Source: Heloderma charlesbogerti (taxonomy: Eukaryota > Chordata > Lepidosauria > Squamata > Helodermatidae). From it: 64,000 nt of DNA. The position numbers and the translations under genes are program-made. The stretch is taken from assembly GCA_026122225.1 (NCBI GenBank), contig JANEZZ010001412.1, forward strand, positions 372,001 to 436,000. The letters are read 5' to 3'. The notes below the pieces were generated by a model. That model worked only from the letters and a program-made list of their open reading frames with translations. It did no database searches and was not told where the DNA came from. Shown in pieces: positions 31,536 to 40,860 of this stretch. Every line of letters starts with the position of its first letter. Position 1 is the first letter of the stretch.

Positions 31536-32746
31536 TACTCAGCAGCTTCCTCTCAGGGCCTGCCTATTCTCCCCCTGCAGGGAAAAGATGTCCAGTTGGC
31601 TGCTGATCAAAAATAAGAGCTTTTCCCCACAGGAGAGTGTGGGCATGGCCCAGGGGCAAAGCTCATGGCCCAGATGGGGAACCCTCAAGGGCCAGTGTTT
31701 CATAACTTCATAATATCATGCTCAACCTTGTCATGAAGAATTTGAGTTATGCCTGTTAGTAGCAGTGATCGATTTTTCCTTTTATTTCAAAGGAAAGTAA
31801 AATAGGTAACTGAGGTAACTCACAAGTATTCTTGGTTTCAGGTATCCCATTGTGCATTCAGTATGAGTGCTTTTCTCCTCTAATAGCACCAGGTTTGTTT
31901 GTCTTACAGAATTACATTCAGTAAGAGATGAGACACACATTTAGGTGCAACCCTGATCCACAGGAATTAAGTAGGTGTTTTGCCCAGTAATGAGATCAGC
32001 TGCAGCATTCAGTCAGTCAAGTTGATAAAAATAAATGAATTAATTTAACTGCAAAAGGAAAAAGAGTTCTAAGCTGTTGAGATGGGATTTGAAGTGGAGT
32101 TAAGTAGAAACAAAGTGTGCAGTCCTTGAAGTAGTGGCATGCAATATGTAAAAAAAAAAAAAAGGTTAGCAAGAACTTAAATTATTTTCTACCCTGCCTT
32201 TCTACAAAAAAGTGCTCATGAAATCTTAATAAAACATAGCATAAAACCAATAAATTCCAAACACACCAATAACATAAATAAATTTAAGAAAGCTTTGCAT
32301 TCAAACCATCTTACCTAAGCAGCAGTTTACACTTTTTTCTTGTTACATAATTTTTCCCGAAACTTAGAAACCTGAGTGGAAATCCTTGTTCAGACATGAA
32401 GCTTTCTGAGTCACTTCAGGGCCAGTCAGCCTTTCTCTCAGCTTACCATACCTCACAGGGTTGTTGTGAGGATAAAGTCAGGGCAGGAAGAGAGAGAACC
32501 ATGTTTGCTATCCTGATCACCTCAGATAAAGGACTAGTTATAAATGAAAGAAAGAAATGGTATTACACCACTGTTGCTAACAGGATCTTTCTCCCTTTAA
32601 AGGAGAAGTTACACAGCAACTTGACAGCATTTCCTTTTTGTCTCCAAGATCTCTCAAGAATAGACTGAGGACTCTGCTTCTACATTCTGGTTCCTAGTAG
32701 TTGTGTGTACATATGCAATCTTTTCCAGTTCAGTTAGTAAGAATAG
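31536..32746. other. Intergenic with minor repeat scraps
   Basis: Contains a 14-base A-run at about 32151, a - strand LINE-like tail near 32190-32290 (CTACCCTGCCTTTCTAC), and a Sauria SINE body piece at 32404-32490 (CCATACCTCACAGGGTTGTT). No gene is supported. Confidence 0.45.
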
Positions 32747-33032
32747 CAAGAGGTTTTTGAGTTCCTTCAGCAGCTGTCCCCATGAGACATCTACTCTTTA
32801 CTAGCCTGGAGCCAGATGGACTGAACTAAATGAGCATGGAGTCTAAAGTGTTGTTGTTAATTGTTGTATTATTTTATTTCTATGCCACCTTTCTGCCAAA
32901 GGATGGGCTCAAGGTGGTGTTAAAGATTTTCTAGTCCACTGATTAAAGTGCAACAAATACATCAGGGTTGGGCAGATTTCAGGCTTGTGAAATCTACTTT
33001 ATTTTTTACTAGAACTGTGAGAGCCACCAACC
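32747..33032. repeat. Inverted copy of the 29452-29740 repeat
   Basis: Read in reverse complement it follows 29453-29735 almost base for base, for example CCAGATGGACTGAACTAAAT here against ATTTAGTTCAGTCCATCTGG there. Only scattered substitutions and a few one-base gaps are seen. Similarity stops sharply at both ends. Confidence 0.8.
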
Positions 33033-33535
33033 ACAGCCAGGTGGGAAAAGACATAGGATTAAATAACTCAGAACCCAGGAATTTTCAGCTAGAATATTAG
33101 AACTGAATGGAGCTTACAGAGCTTCCACACAACCCACACTCCTGGTTAACCCAAGCATTTCTCATTTCTTCAGTGTAACTTGGGATAGGTAGAGGAGTCA
33201 TTTTGTTGCTGCTATAAACAATTAGAAGTAAGAAATCTGTGCTGATATACTTTAGATCTTTTATCTGTCCACCCCTGAAATACATTGTAGTTTTGATATA
33301 AATTGCCAGATTAGATACAGGATGAGGCTCTTCCATTATTAATAGTTGTGTAGAATGGACAAGCATTTCCTGCTTTCACTACTGCAACTTTATGGTATGC
33401 AATCTTCTTTTGCCCATGGGCACAGTTGGCAGTTTGAGGGACTGTCCTAGGCATCACCACAAAATGGCTGCCATGGGAGGTGTGGATAGTCACAAAGGAC
33501 AAGTAACATGCCCCAAAGCCTTGAGTATGCATGTA

Positions 33536-34306
33536 TGTATGTATTTCAATACTGCCCAATAGCCAGAGCTCTCTGGGCCGTTCACAGCAATTAAAACCAT
33601 AAAATGCAACATGATAAAATATAATTTTAAATTTTAAAACTATGGTATAAAATTAAAAAAACCCAAAATAAAACCTAGAAGCAGTGCAAAACTTTAAAAT
33701 ACAGTAATATATTTAAAACAACATAAACTGAAAGACTAAAATGCCTGGGAAAATAGGAGGGTCTTCACTTGATGCTGAAAAGACCACAGCATAGGCACCA
33801 GGCAAGCCTCTCTGGGGAGCTCATTCCACATCTGGGGAGCCACAACAGAAAAGACCCTCTTCTTCATAGCCACCCACCTCACTTCATTTGGAGGGGGCTC
33901 CCAGAGAAGGACCACTGAAGGTAATCTTAGGGTCCTGGTAGGTATATAGGGGAGGAGACTTTCCTCTAAGTAATCTGGCCCAAGCCCTTTAGGGCTTTGA
34001 ATGTTACTACCAGCACTTGGAATTGGGCCTGGAAATGGACCAGCAGCCAGTGCAGGTGGAAATGGACTGGCATAATATGTTCACATTGGCCAGTCCCCAT
34101 TAACAATCTCACTGCCCTATTTTGGACAAACTGTAGTTTCCAGACTGTTTTCAAAGGGAGCCCTGCATAAAACACATTTGAGTAATCCAGACAAGAGATT
34201 AACAAGAGTATGAATAACTGTAGCTAGGCTATCTCTGTCCAGAAGAGGATGTAGTTGGTATATCACCATAAGCGGATAAAAGGTGCCCTGTGCCACTGAG
34301 GCCACC
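33536..34306 (-). repeat. L2-like LINE fragment A, 3' part (outer element of a nest)
   Basis: Begins with the reversed 3' terminus (AATACTGCCCAATAGCCAGA, GCTCTCTGGGCCGTTC) and encodes a decayed RT C-terminal region (LDYSNVFYAGLPLKTVWKLQ) on the - strand. It stops at CTGAGGCCACC, and its continuation is found at 37525. It is split by the L3-like element between. Confidence 0.75.
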
Positions 34307-34920
34307 GGGAGAATGGGCATCCAAATGGCAAATGCAGTTCAATGTAAGCAAGTGTAAAGTGATGCACATTGGGGCAAAATATTCCAACTTCAAGTATAAC
34401 CTATTGAGATCTGAGCTAATGGTGACCGACCAAGAAAGAGATCTTGGGGTTGTGGTGGAGAGCTCAATGAAGATGTCAACCCATGTGCGGCTGTTGTGAA
34501 AAAGGCAACTCCATCTTGGGCATAATTAGGAAGGAAATTGAGAACAAAACTGCCTCTTTACAAATCTATGGTGTGACCACACTTAGAATACTGTGTACAC
34601 TTCTGTTAGCACACCAAAAAAAAAAAGATATTGTAGAGCTGGAAAAAATGAAGAAAAGGGCAATTGAAATGATCAAGGGGCTGGAGCATCTCACCTATGG
34701 GGGCAGGTTACAACAGCTGGCTCTGTTTAGCTTGGAAAAAAGGAGGGTGAGGGGAAACATGATGGAAGTCTACAAAATTAGGCATGGTGTGGAGAATGTG
34801 GATAGGGAGACATTTTTCTCCTTCTCTCACAATACTAGAATCCAAGATCATCCCATGAAGCTGATTGGTGGGAGATTCAGGTCTGACAAAAGGAAGTACT
34901 TCTTCACATAGCACATAGTT
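34307..34920 (+). repeat. L3/CR1-like LINE, first half (middle element of the nest)
   Basis: The + strand reads, with frameshifts, WQMQFNVSKCKVMHIGAKYS, VTDQERDLGVVVESSMKMST, EKMKKRAIEMIKGLEHL, SLEKRRVRGNMMEVYKI and HPMKLIGGRFRSDKRKYFFT. This is the RT C-terminal region of a CR1/L3-type LINE. It breaks off at CACATAGTT (34920) and resumes at 37210. Confidence 0.8.
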
Positions 34921-37209
34921 CTCGGTTCAACAACCACTCCGCAAGGGTGGAGGACCCATTAAAATGGTCCGCCCAGGCGTTTTATGGATCCGAATGGATT
35001 CCTGAATGCGCTTGGGTATTTTCTGGAGCATGCAAACAGCCACTTGGTCAAGACCCTGGTGGGTGGCTGGAATGCCTCAATCACTGGGGCATTAGATCAG
35101 GTGGCTCCAAAATGCCCTCTCCCCCTGAACAGGGTTCAAACTGCGCCATGGTTCAATCCACAGTTATGAGCTCTGAAACAGGAGATGAGACGGCTAGAGC
35201 ACCGGTCGCAGAAGTCTCACTCCAAAGACAATCAGACATGGGCTAGAGCTGTATGTTCAGCCTATCACGTGGCAGTAAAGGCAGCAAAAAAGGAATATTA
35301 TGCCACCTCTATCATGTCCACAGAGTGCTGTCCCGGGAGGCTGTTCCAAGTGGTCCAGAGCCTGGTCATTCCAGTGGCTCCGGAACCGCTGGAGCATTCT
35401 AAGGCCTCCTGTGAGGCCTTGGAAAGGCACTTGATGGATAAAATTGATTGGATCAGGAGTGTTATTCTGTGCGCCGTGGATCCAGTTAGTGAGCAAGAGG
35501 CGGCCTGTGGCAAACTGGTTTTGTGGGATCGGTTCCAGCTTCTTCCTTCTGATGAAGTGGACAAGGTCCTTTCATCTGTAAGGCTAACCACCTGCTTGCT
35601 TGATCCTTGCCCATCTCGACTCATTATGAGCTGCAGAGAGAGACAGGGTGAGGGGATCAGGGCATGCCTCCCTTGAGGAGGGAGTGATGCCATCAGCCCT
35701 CAAGGAGACAGTGATGAGACTGCCCTTAAAAAGCCCTCCTTGGATCCCCAAGTCTTGAACAACTTTAGCTCAGTTTTGAATCTGCCATTTTTGGGCAAGG
35801 TGATTGAGCGGGTGGTGGTGATGCAGTTGAAGGTACACTTGGAAGAAGACAATTATCTAGATCCATTTCAATTAGGCTTCAGGTCTGGGCATGGGACAAA
35901 CGGCCTTGGTCGCCTTGGTGGATGATATGAAGAGGGCTCTGGATAGGGGCAAATGCTCTTTCCTTGTTCTCGACCTCTCAGCGGCTTTTGATACTGTTGA
36001 CCATGGTATCCTCCTGGACCGCCGGAGGGGTTGGGCATTGGAGACACCGTATTACAGTGGTTCTGGCCCTTCCTCTCTAGCAGGTACCAGAGGGTAGCAC
36101 TGGGAGAGGAGGTTTCGGACCCATGGCTGCTCACTTGTGGGGTGCCACAGGGTTCCATCCTCTCCCCAATGCTATTTAACATCTATGTGAAGCCGCTGGG
36201 GGCTATCATCAGGAGGTTTGGGGTGCGGTGTCATCAGTATGCGGATGACATGCAGCTCTATCTCTCTTTCAAATCTTCACCAAGGTTGGCCATAGAATCC
36301 CTGTCCAAATGTCTGGAGACGGTGAGTGGCTGGATGGGGAGGAATAAGCTGAAGCTGAACTCTGACAAGACCGAGGTAGTTTTGGTGGGAGACAAGAGGA
36401 GGTTGGGGGATGTTGACCTGGTGTTGAATGGGGTATAGCTACCCTTGAAAGGCCAGGTCCGCAGCCTGGGGGTCATTTTAGACTCCCAGCTGTCCATGGA
36501 GGCTCAGATGTCAGATGTGAGCCGGACAGCGCTGTAGCAACTCCATCTGATATGGCGGCTGCGCCCCTACCTTCCTGACCATCTGCTCTCTTCAGTAGTG
36601 CATTCGTTGGTGTCCTCTTGTCTAGATTATTATAATGCACTCTGCGTGGGGTTACCCTTGAAATTGGTTCAGAAGCTGCAGCTGGTGCAGGACACGGCGG
36701 CTCGCCTGATTAAAGGCAGCCGCTGGCGTGATCACATCACTCCAGTGCTGAAAGAGTTGCACTGGTTACCAGTTGTATTCTGGACCAAATTCAAGGTGTT
36801 GGTTTTGACCTTTAAAACCCTATATGGTTCTGGCCCAGCCTATCTCAAGGAGCACCTCCAGCAACACCAGACAGGCCGCTTAACAAGATGAGCCTTGGAT
36901 GGCCTTCTCTCTGTCCCATCAGCCAGGACAGCTAGGCTGGTGAGGACGAGGGAGAGGGCCTTCTCTGTGGTGGCCCCCACTCTGTTGAACTCCCTCCCTT
37001 AGGAGCTCCACCATGCCCCCACTTAATGAGCTTCCACCATGCATTTAAAACACAGTTTCAGGCAGGCATTTGGGGTGGGTTAGGGTATTTTTAGAAATAC
37101 GATGTTTTAATGTGGAATTTTATTGTTTTAAACTGTTGTATTATTGTATATCGCCCAGAGTGGTCGGGTGACCGGCCAGATGGGTGATTAAGAAATTTAA
37201 TAAACAAAC
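34921..37209 (+). repeat. L2-like LINE inserted in the L3-like element (inner element)
   Basis: A 5'-truncated LINE lacking the endonuclease. It carries the linker (PKCPLPLNRVQTAPWFNPQL) and reverse transcriptase: [61 protein letters not shown], and the catalytic YADD at 36238-36249. The C-terminal block PLKLVQKLQLVQDTAARLIK is at 36650-36710. Several stops and frameshifts break it. The tail is AAATTTAATAAACAAAC. AGTT occurs on both sides, consistent with a short target duplication. Confidence 0.85.
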
Positions 37210-37524
37210 AGTTAAACTATGGAATTTGCATCCATGAGATTGAGTGATGGACACCAATTCGGATGGCTTCAAAGGGGATTAAACAAATTCCTGGAGGAGA
37301 ATGCTGTCAATAGCTACTAGTCCTGATCACTATATGCTACCTCCAGTATCAGAGGCAGTATGCCTGTGTACAGCAGTTGCTGGGGAACATAGGTGGGAGG
37401 GAGCTGTTGCACTCATGCCCTGCTTGTGGGTTCCTGGTCAACAGCTGGTTGGCCATTGTGTGAACAGAATGCTGGACTAGATAGACCTTTGGTCTGATCC
37501 AGCAGGGCTCTTCTTATGTTCTTA
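37210..37524 (+). repeat. L3/CR1-like LINE, second half
   Basis: Continues exactly where 34920 stopped (AGTTAAACTATGGAATTTGC), then GGACACCAATTCGGATGGCT and the usual 3' end CTTCTTATGTTCTTA. Equivalent sequence is uninterrupted in the copy at 60660-61045. Confidence 0.8.
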
Positions 37525-37695
37525 CCTGTGCCTGTACTGACAATGCTGGATCCAAACTACAAACCCGATCCTTTAGGAGGAGTGCAGTTGCTGCCAGAAC
37601 ACATTGAACATCACTTAGCTGGGTGGAGGAACCACCCACTAACAGTACCTCCATCTTGTCTGCATTGAGTCTTGGCCCTCATCCAGTCCAAGTAC
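37525..37695 (-). repeat. L2-like LINE fragment A, continuation
   Basis: CGATCCTTTAGGAGGAGTGC, ACCACCCACTAACAGTACCT and TTGGCCCTCATCCAGTCCA match 41699-41838 of the fuller - strand LINE and follow in consensus order after the part ending at 34306. Confidence 0.75.
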
Positions 37696-37816
37696 AAGAC
37701 AGAGGTGGGGTGTGAGCCCTAACACACTGAACAAGTCCTTTGAATCACGGTTTTCAGCACTAATGAAAACCTATTTCACAGAATGCCAACTCTCTCCCAT
37801 CCCTCTGCCAGCCAAC

Positions 37817-37911
37817 TCCACACACACACACACACACACACACACCTCTTTTTCTCTCTTACCCTGGATCACCACCCACACATAGGCATATCACCCATAG
37901 GCATGTTCATG

Positions 37912-37971
<60 letters not shown>

Positions 37972-37972
37972 A
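37817..37972. repeat. Two CA-rich microsatellites
   Basis: A (CA)n tract is at 37820-37846, and a compound (CT)n(CA)n tract at 37914-37970. Confidence 0.9.
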
Positions 37973-38754
37973 TGTATCCATCATGCAAAATGTATACACA
38001 CATGTCCCTCCCTTCTCTTCACTGCAAGTACATGAAACCCCACACTTAATCTTTTGCAAGATCCCCTTAAAATCCCCCTGAACCCTTTCTCGTTTCCATC
38101 TGTTTTCTCATACACATGCAACCCCCATCCATTCAGACGTGCAAGCACACGACCATCGCAACTCCCAGGTTGCTCCCAGATGGATCCCCCAGCTCCCACT
38201 GGCTTCCTGCAGCTCTCCCTGCACCCTCCTAGTTTCACTCTGAGTCTGGCTTCCCTGAACCCACAGCTGGCTTGCCACCACCCTTCCTAGCTCATCTCAC
38301 CTGCTCACCTGCTGCTCTCCCTGCTGCTCTCTTCAGCAGCCCTCTGCCCCTGCTTACCAGAGAGGAGTTTCTTCTCCTCCCCCCCTCCCGCTTCTGCTTC
38401 TTCTTCTTGGTGGCTGGGGGTGCTGCAGAGGAAAGGATCAGAGAGCAGCTGCTCACCATCTTCATTTCCTTAGAGTCTCCGAGCCCCATATGTGGACGAA
38501 GGGCATTCATAGGAAATGAAGATGACAGTTATTTGAGGCCCTCACTTTGCTCTGAAATGATCCCAGCTGCTGGTATGTGTTTTGTTGTTGTTATCTTTAA
38601 AAAAAAGTGGGAGGGTGAGGGCACCTTGGTGGGCACCCATAAAGGTGTCTGGGGGCGCAGTGGTATGGTATTTTTGTGTTTTGCTCCAAGAGGCAAATAG
38701 CTCTCTTTGTGTGTTTATATGGGAAATGACACTTGGTGAGGAAGAGTTTATTTA
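37973..38754. other. Intergenic, C-rich, no gene recognised
   Basis: A + strand frame stays open over 38272-38700 but shows no domain or splice context. CATCTTCATTTCCTTA (38457) and TAGGAAATGAAGATGA (38509) can pair as a short hairpin. Confidence 0.4.
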
Positions 38755-39333
38755 TTGATAGGATGCTGCTTCATATTGCAGATGGATAATGACCCAAAAC
38801 ATACAGCAAAAGCTACCCAAGAGTTTCTCAAGGCAAAGAAGTGGGATGTTCTTCAATGGCTAAGTCAGTCACTTGAGCTCAGCCCAATAGAGCATGCTTT
38901 TCACTTACTGAAGACCAGACTGAAGGCAGAAAGACCCACAAACAAGCAGCAGCTGAAGGTAGCTGCAGTAAAGGCCTGGCAAAGCATCTCGAGGGAGGAA
39001 ACGCAGCATTTGGTCATGTCCATGGGTTCCAGACTTCAGGCAGTCATTGACTGCAAAGGATTTTCATCCAGGTATTAAAGGCGATCCTTAAGTTTGAAAT
39101 GATGTTGGTTTGTTCCATTACTTATGAGCCACCAATGATGTGTGTGTGTATGCCACTGGCTGTCCTTCCTGAATGGTTAGTGCCCCACTTTTGTCAAACA
39201 CCTTGAATTACAGCTGAAAGTCCTGACTTTGCTCCCATCTGGGTGTGCTTCCTTTCAACTTCAATGTGGTGGTGTACAGAGGCCAACTGCCAAAACAGTT
39301 ATCCTTGCTGCAATATTTCTGGCCCTGACTGTA
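38755..39333 (+). mobile_element. Tc1/mariner transposon, 3' half with transposase C-terminus
   Basis: A roughly 100-residue open segment reads QMDNDPKHTAKATQEFLKAK then SPIEHAFHLLKTRLKAERPT. The second catalytic Asp and the Glu are 34 residues apart, the DD34E spacing of Tc1-type transposases. The helix-turn-helix part and first Asp are missing, so it is inactive. After the stop (39076-39078) comes the characteristic 3' flank (CAATGTGGTGGTGTACAGAG) and a terminus TTTCTGGCCCTGACTGTA at 39333 followed by TA, the Tc1 target. WPSQSPDLNPIE, usual in the family, is WLSQSLELSPIE here. Confidence 0.85.
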
Positions 39334-39691
39334 TATCCTGCCTTTCCGACTTCAACAGAGGGTCAAACTGTTCCAGCACTGTGGTCCCAATCCACCCCTC
39401 TGCTGCCATTAACATTTTAAAAAATAGCAGGAGATCCTGTTCAGAGTCTTCTGTATCATGTCTACTTTGGTTCACTGAATAGAACAACTACCTCCCAAGT
39501 TCAGTTTTTGCACAACTCTTCCAGTTGTATTGTATTTACCTTTACTTGGGAGTGGCGAACCAGCAAATAAAACAAAGAAACAAATCTTGGGTTCGGTGGG
39601 GCTTGCTTCCAGGTTGGGCTGCACCCTCAAAGGCTCCCGCTGAGCCTGGTAACTCACCCTTACGCTCCAAAGCCTTTGGCCTGCCTCTCAC

Positions 39692-39993
39692 CTGAAGTGG
39701 GGACAGGTTCAGCACCACGGACAGCTTCCTCTTCTCGCTGGCACCGGGACACCGGTGCTTCCAGAAACTTTCTTCCAAGGCTTGCAGCTGCACAGCAGAA
39801 AGTGTGGCGCAGCCTCAACCCTGAGGGGTGGTGCTGGGCTCCAAGCTGCTGCTGGCTTCCCAGCCTTGCTTCGGCTTGACGATTCTCTGAGGGTAGCAAC
39901 TTTTTTAAAAAGTCGGCTAGAGAAACTCTCCACAGCAAACTTTCCAGATACCCCGCTCAGAAAGATGGAGAAGTTTCCTATGTAGCGACCCAT
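39692..39993 (-). pseudogene. Vent-like homeobox remnant (third cluster member)
   Basis: On the - strand ALEESFWKHR then PGASEKRKLSVVLNLSPLQ fits homeodomain residues 15-44, and GASEKRKL matches the Vent signature. It ends in a good donor CAG|GTGAGA at 39692/39691, the same place as in genes 1 and 2. Upstream, RLRHTF fits homeodomain residues 3-8 but lies in another frame: one base is missing between F8 and residue 9 (about 39797), while residue spacing is otherwise exact. Tyr25 is Cys. No exon coding WFQNRR is seen on the - strand downstream (lower coordinates), where the Tc1 remnant begins 360 bp away. Up to 39993 one frame remains open and protein-like (FAVESFSSRLFKKVATLRES). It is probably a dead paralogue; an assembly error is possible. 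Confidence 0.65.
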
Positions 39994-40030
39994 CTCATAA
40001 CAGGCGCCAATAAATTGGTCTCGGCATCGT

Positions 40031-40130
40031 AAGCTGCAATCCTATATCCAGTTTCCTGGGAGCAAGGCCCATTGAATGCAACAGGGCTTACTTTTGAGTA
40101 GACATGTATAGGGTTGCACTATTAACCTTA
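40031..40130. repeat. Short foldback MITE, GCAATCCTATAC family
   Basis: GCTGCAATCCTATATCCAG and GACATGTATAGGGTTGCAC are the mirrored ends, bounded by TAA at the left and TTA at the right. Inside is CCATTGAATGCAACAGGG. Confidence 0.65.
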
Positions 40131-40168
40131 CAATTCCGAATCCATCCTGGCTTGACCTAAGAAATTAA

Positions 40169-40273
40169 GAGCACGATCCTATGCATGTTTAGACAGAAAA
40201 AAGGCCTACAACTCCCAGGATGCTGGGCATTGTAGGCCTTTTTTTCTGTCTAAACTTGCATAGGATTGCACCT
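40169..40273. repeat. Harbinger-type MITE, TTTAGACAGAAAAAA family
   Basis: GATCCTATGCATGTTTAGAC and TCTAAACTTGCATAGGATTG are the inverse ends; TAA flanks both sides (40166-40168, 40274-40276). Inside, AGGCCTACAACTCCCAGG is mirrored. Confidence 0.8.
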
Positions 40274-40665
40274 TAAAGCATCGTGCTGGACTAAACCAAC
40301 GGCCTCTCTTCTCTGGCATTCTGTTCCTACAATGGCCAGTCCGGGTTCATCCTGTCCTTGTGGCTGCCTCACCAGGATTTAACACCCCCCACCGTGAATA
40401 CCCCCATGTGATCCCAAGAGGCCTCCAAGCCTAAGAACCTTGAGTGCAGCTAATCACCTCTTTGGGCTGCTGGTAGTTACCTTTTACTGATCCATTGTGA
40501 AGGCTCTCCCCACCTGGCGCCACATTCACTCTTCTCTTCCCCCGTTACTGATCAGGAGCCTCGATTTAGTCTTCCTCCAAGAGAACCATTTGGTTTGGAG
40601 ATTGAACACAGCAGCGATTGAAAGTGAGGCCTTAGCAATCACAAACCAGCCTGGCTACTTAGTGG

Positions 40666-40860
40666 CAGTGGAGGCTAGTAGCTCCAATTTTGGTGGGCTG
40701 TAGATCCATTCTGAGTTTCAGACAGAACCAGCCAGTACTCTAAAGGATCTATCCAAATGAACCTATTTTGGGGATGGGAGTCAGCACCTTGGATAGCTCC
40801 TTTAGAGTTCTGACTTGTTCTTACTGAAACCCAGCGTGGATTCACAGCCTCACCGAAATT
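40666..40860. repeat. hAT-type MITE truncated by a LINE end
   Basis: Starts CAGTGGAGGCTAGTAGCTCC and proceeds through the mirrored interior to CTCACCGAAATT, where the L2-like 3' end begins. About 25 bp of right terminus is absent, and I do not find it beyond the far end of the LINE. Confidence 0.75.

Noticed and set aside
37817..37972. Possible CRISPR-like spacing of repeats
   Set aside because: These are plain CA and CT microsatellites; no direct repeat with unique spacers exists in the window.
38272..38700. A 142-codon + strand open frame
   Set aside because: C-rich low-complexity sequence with no domain, no splice context and no conserved motif.
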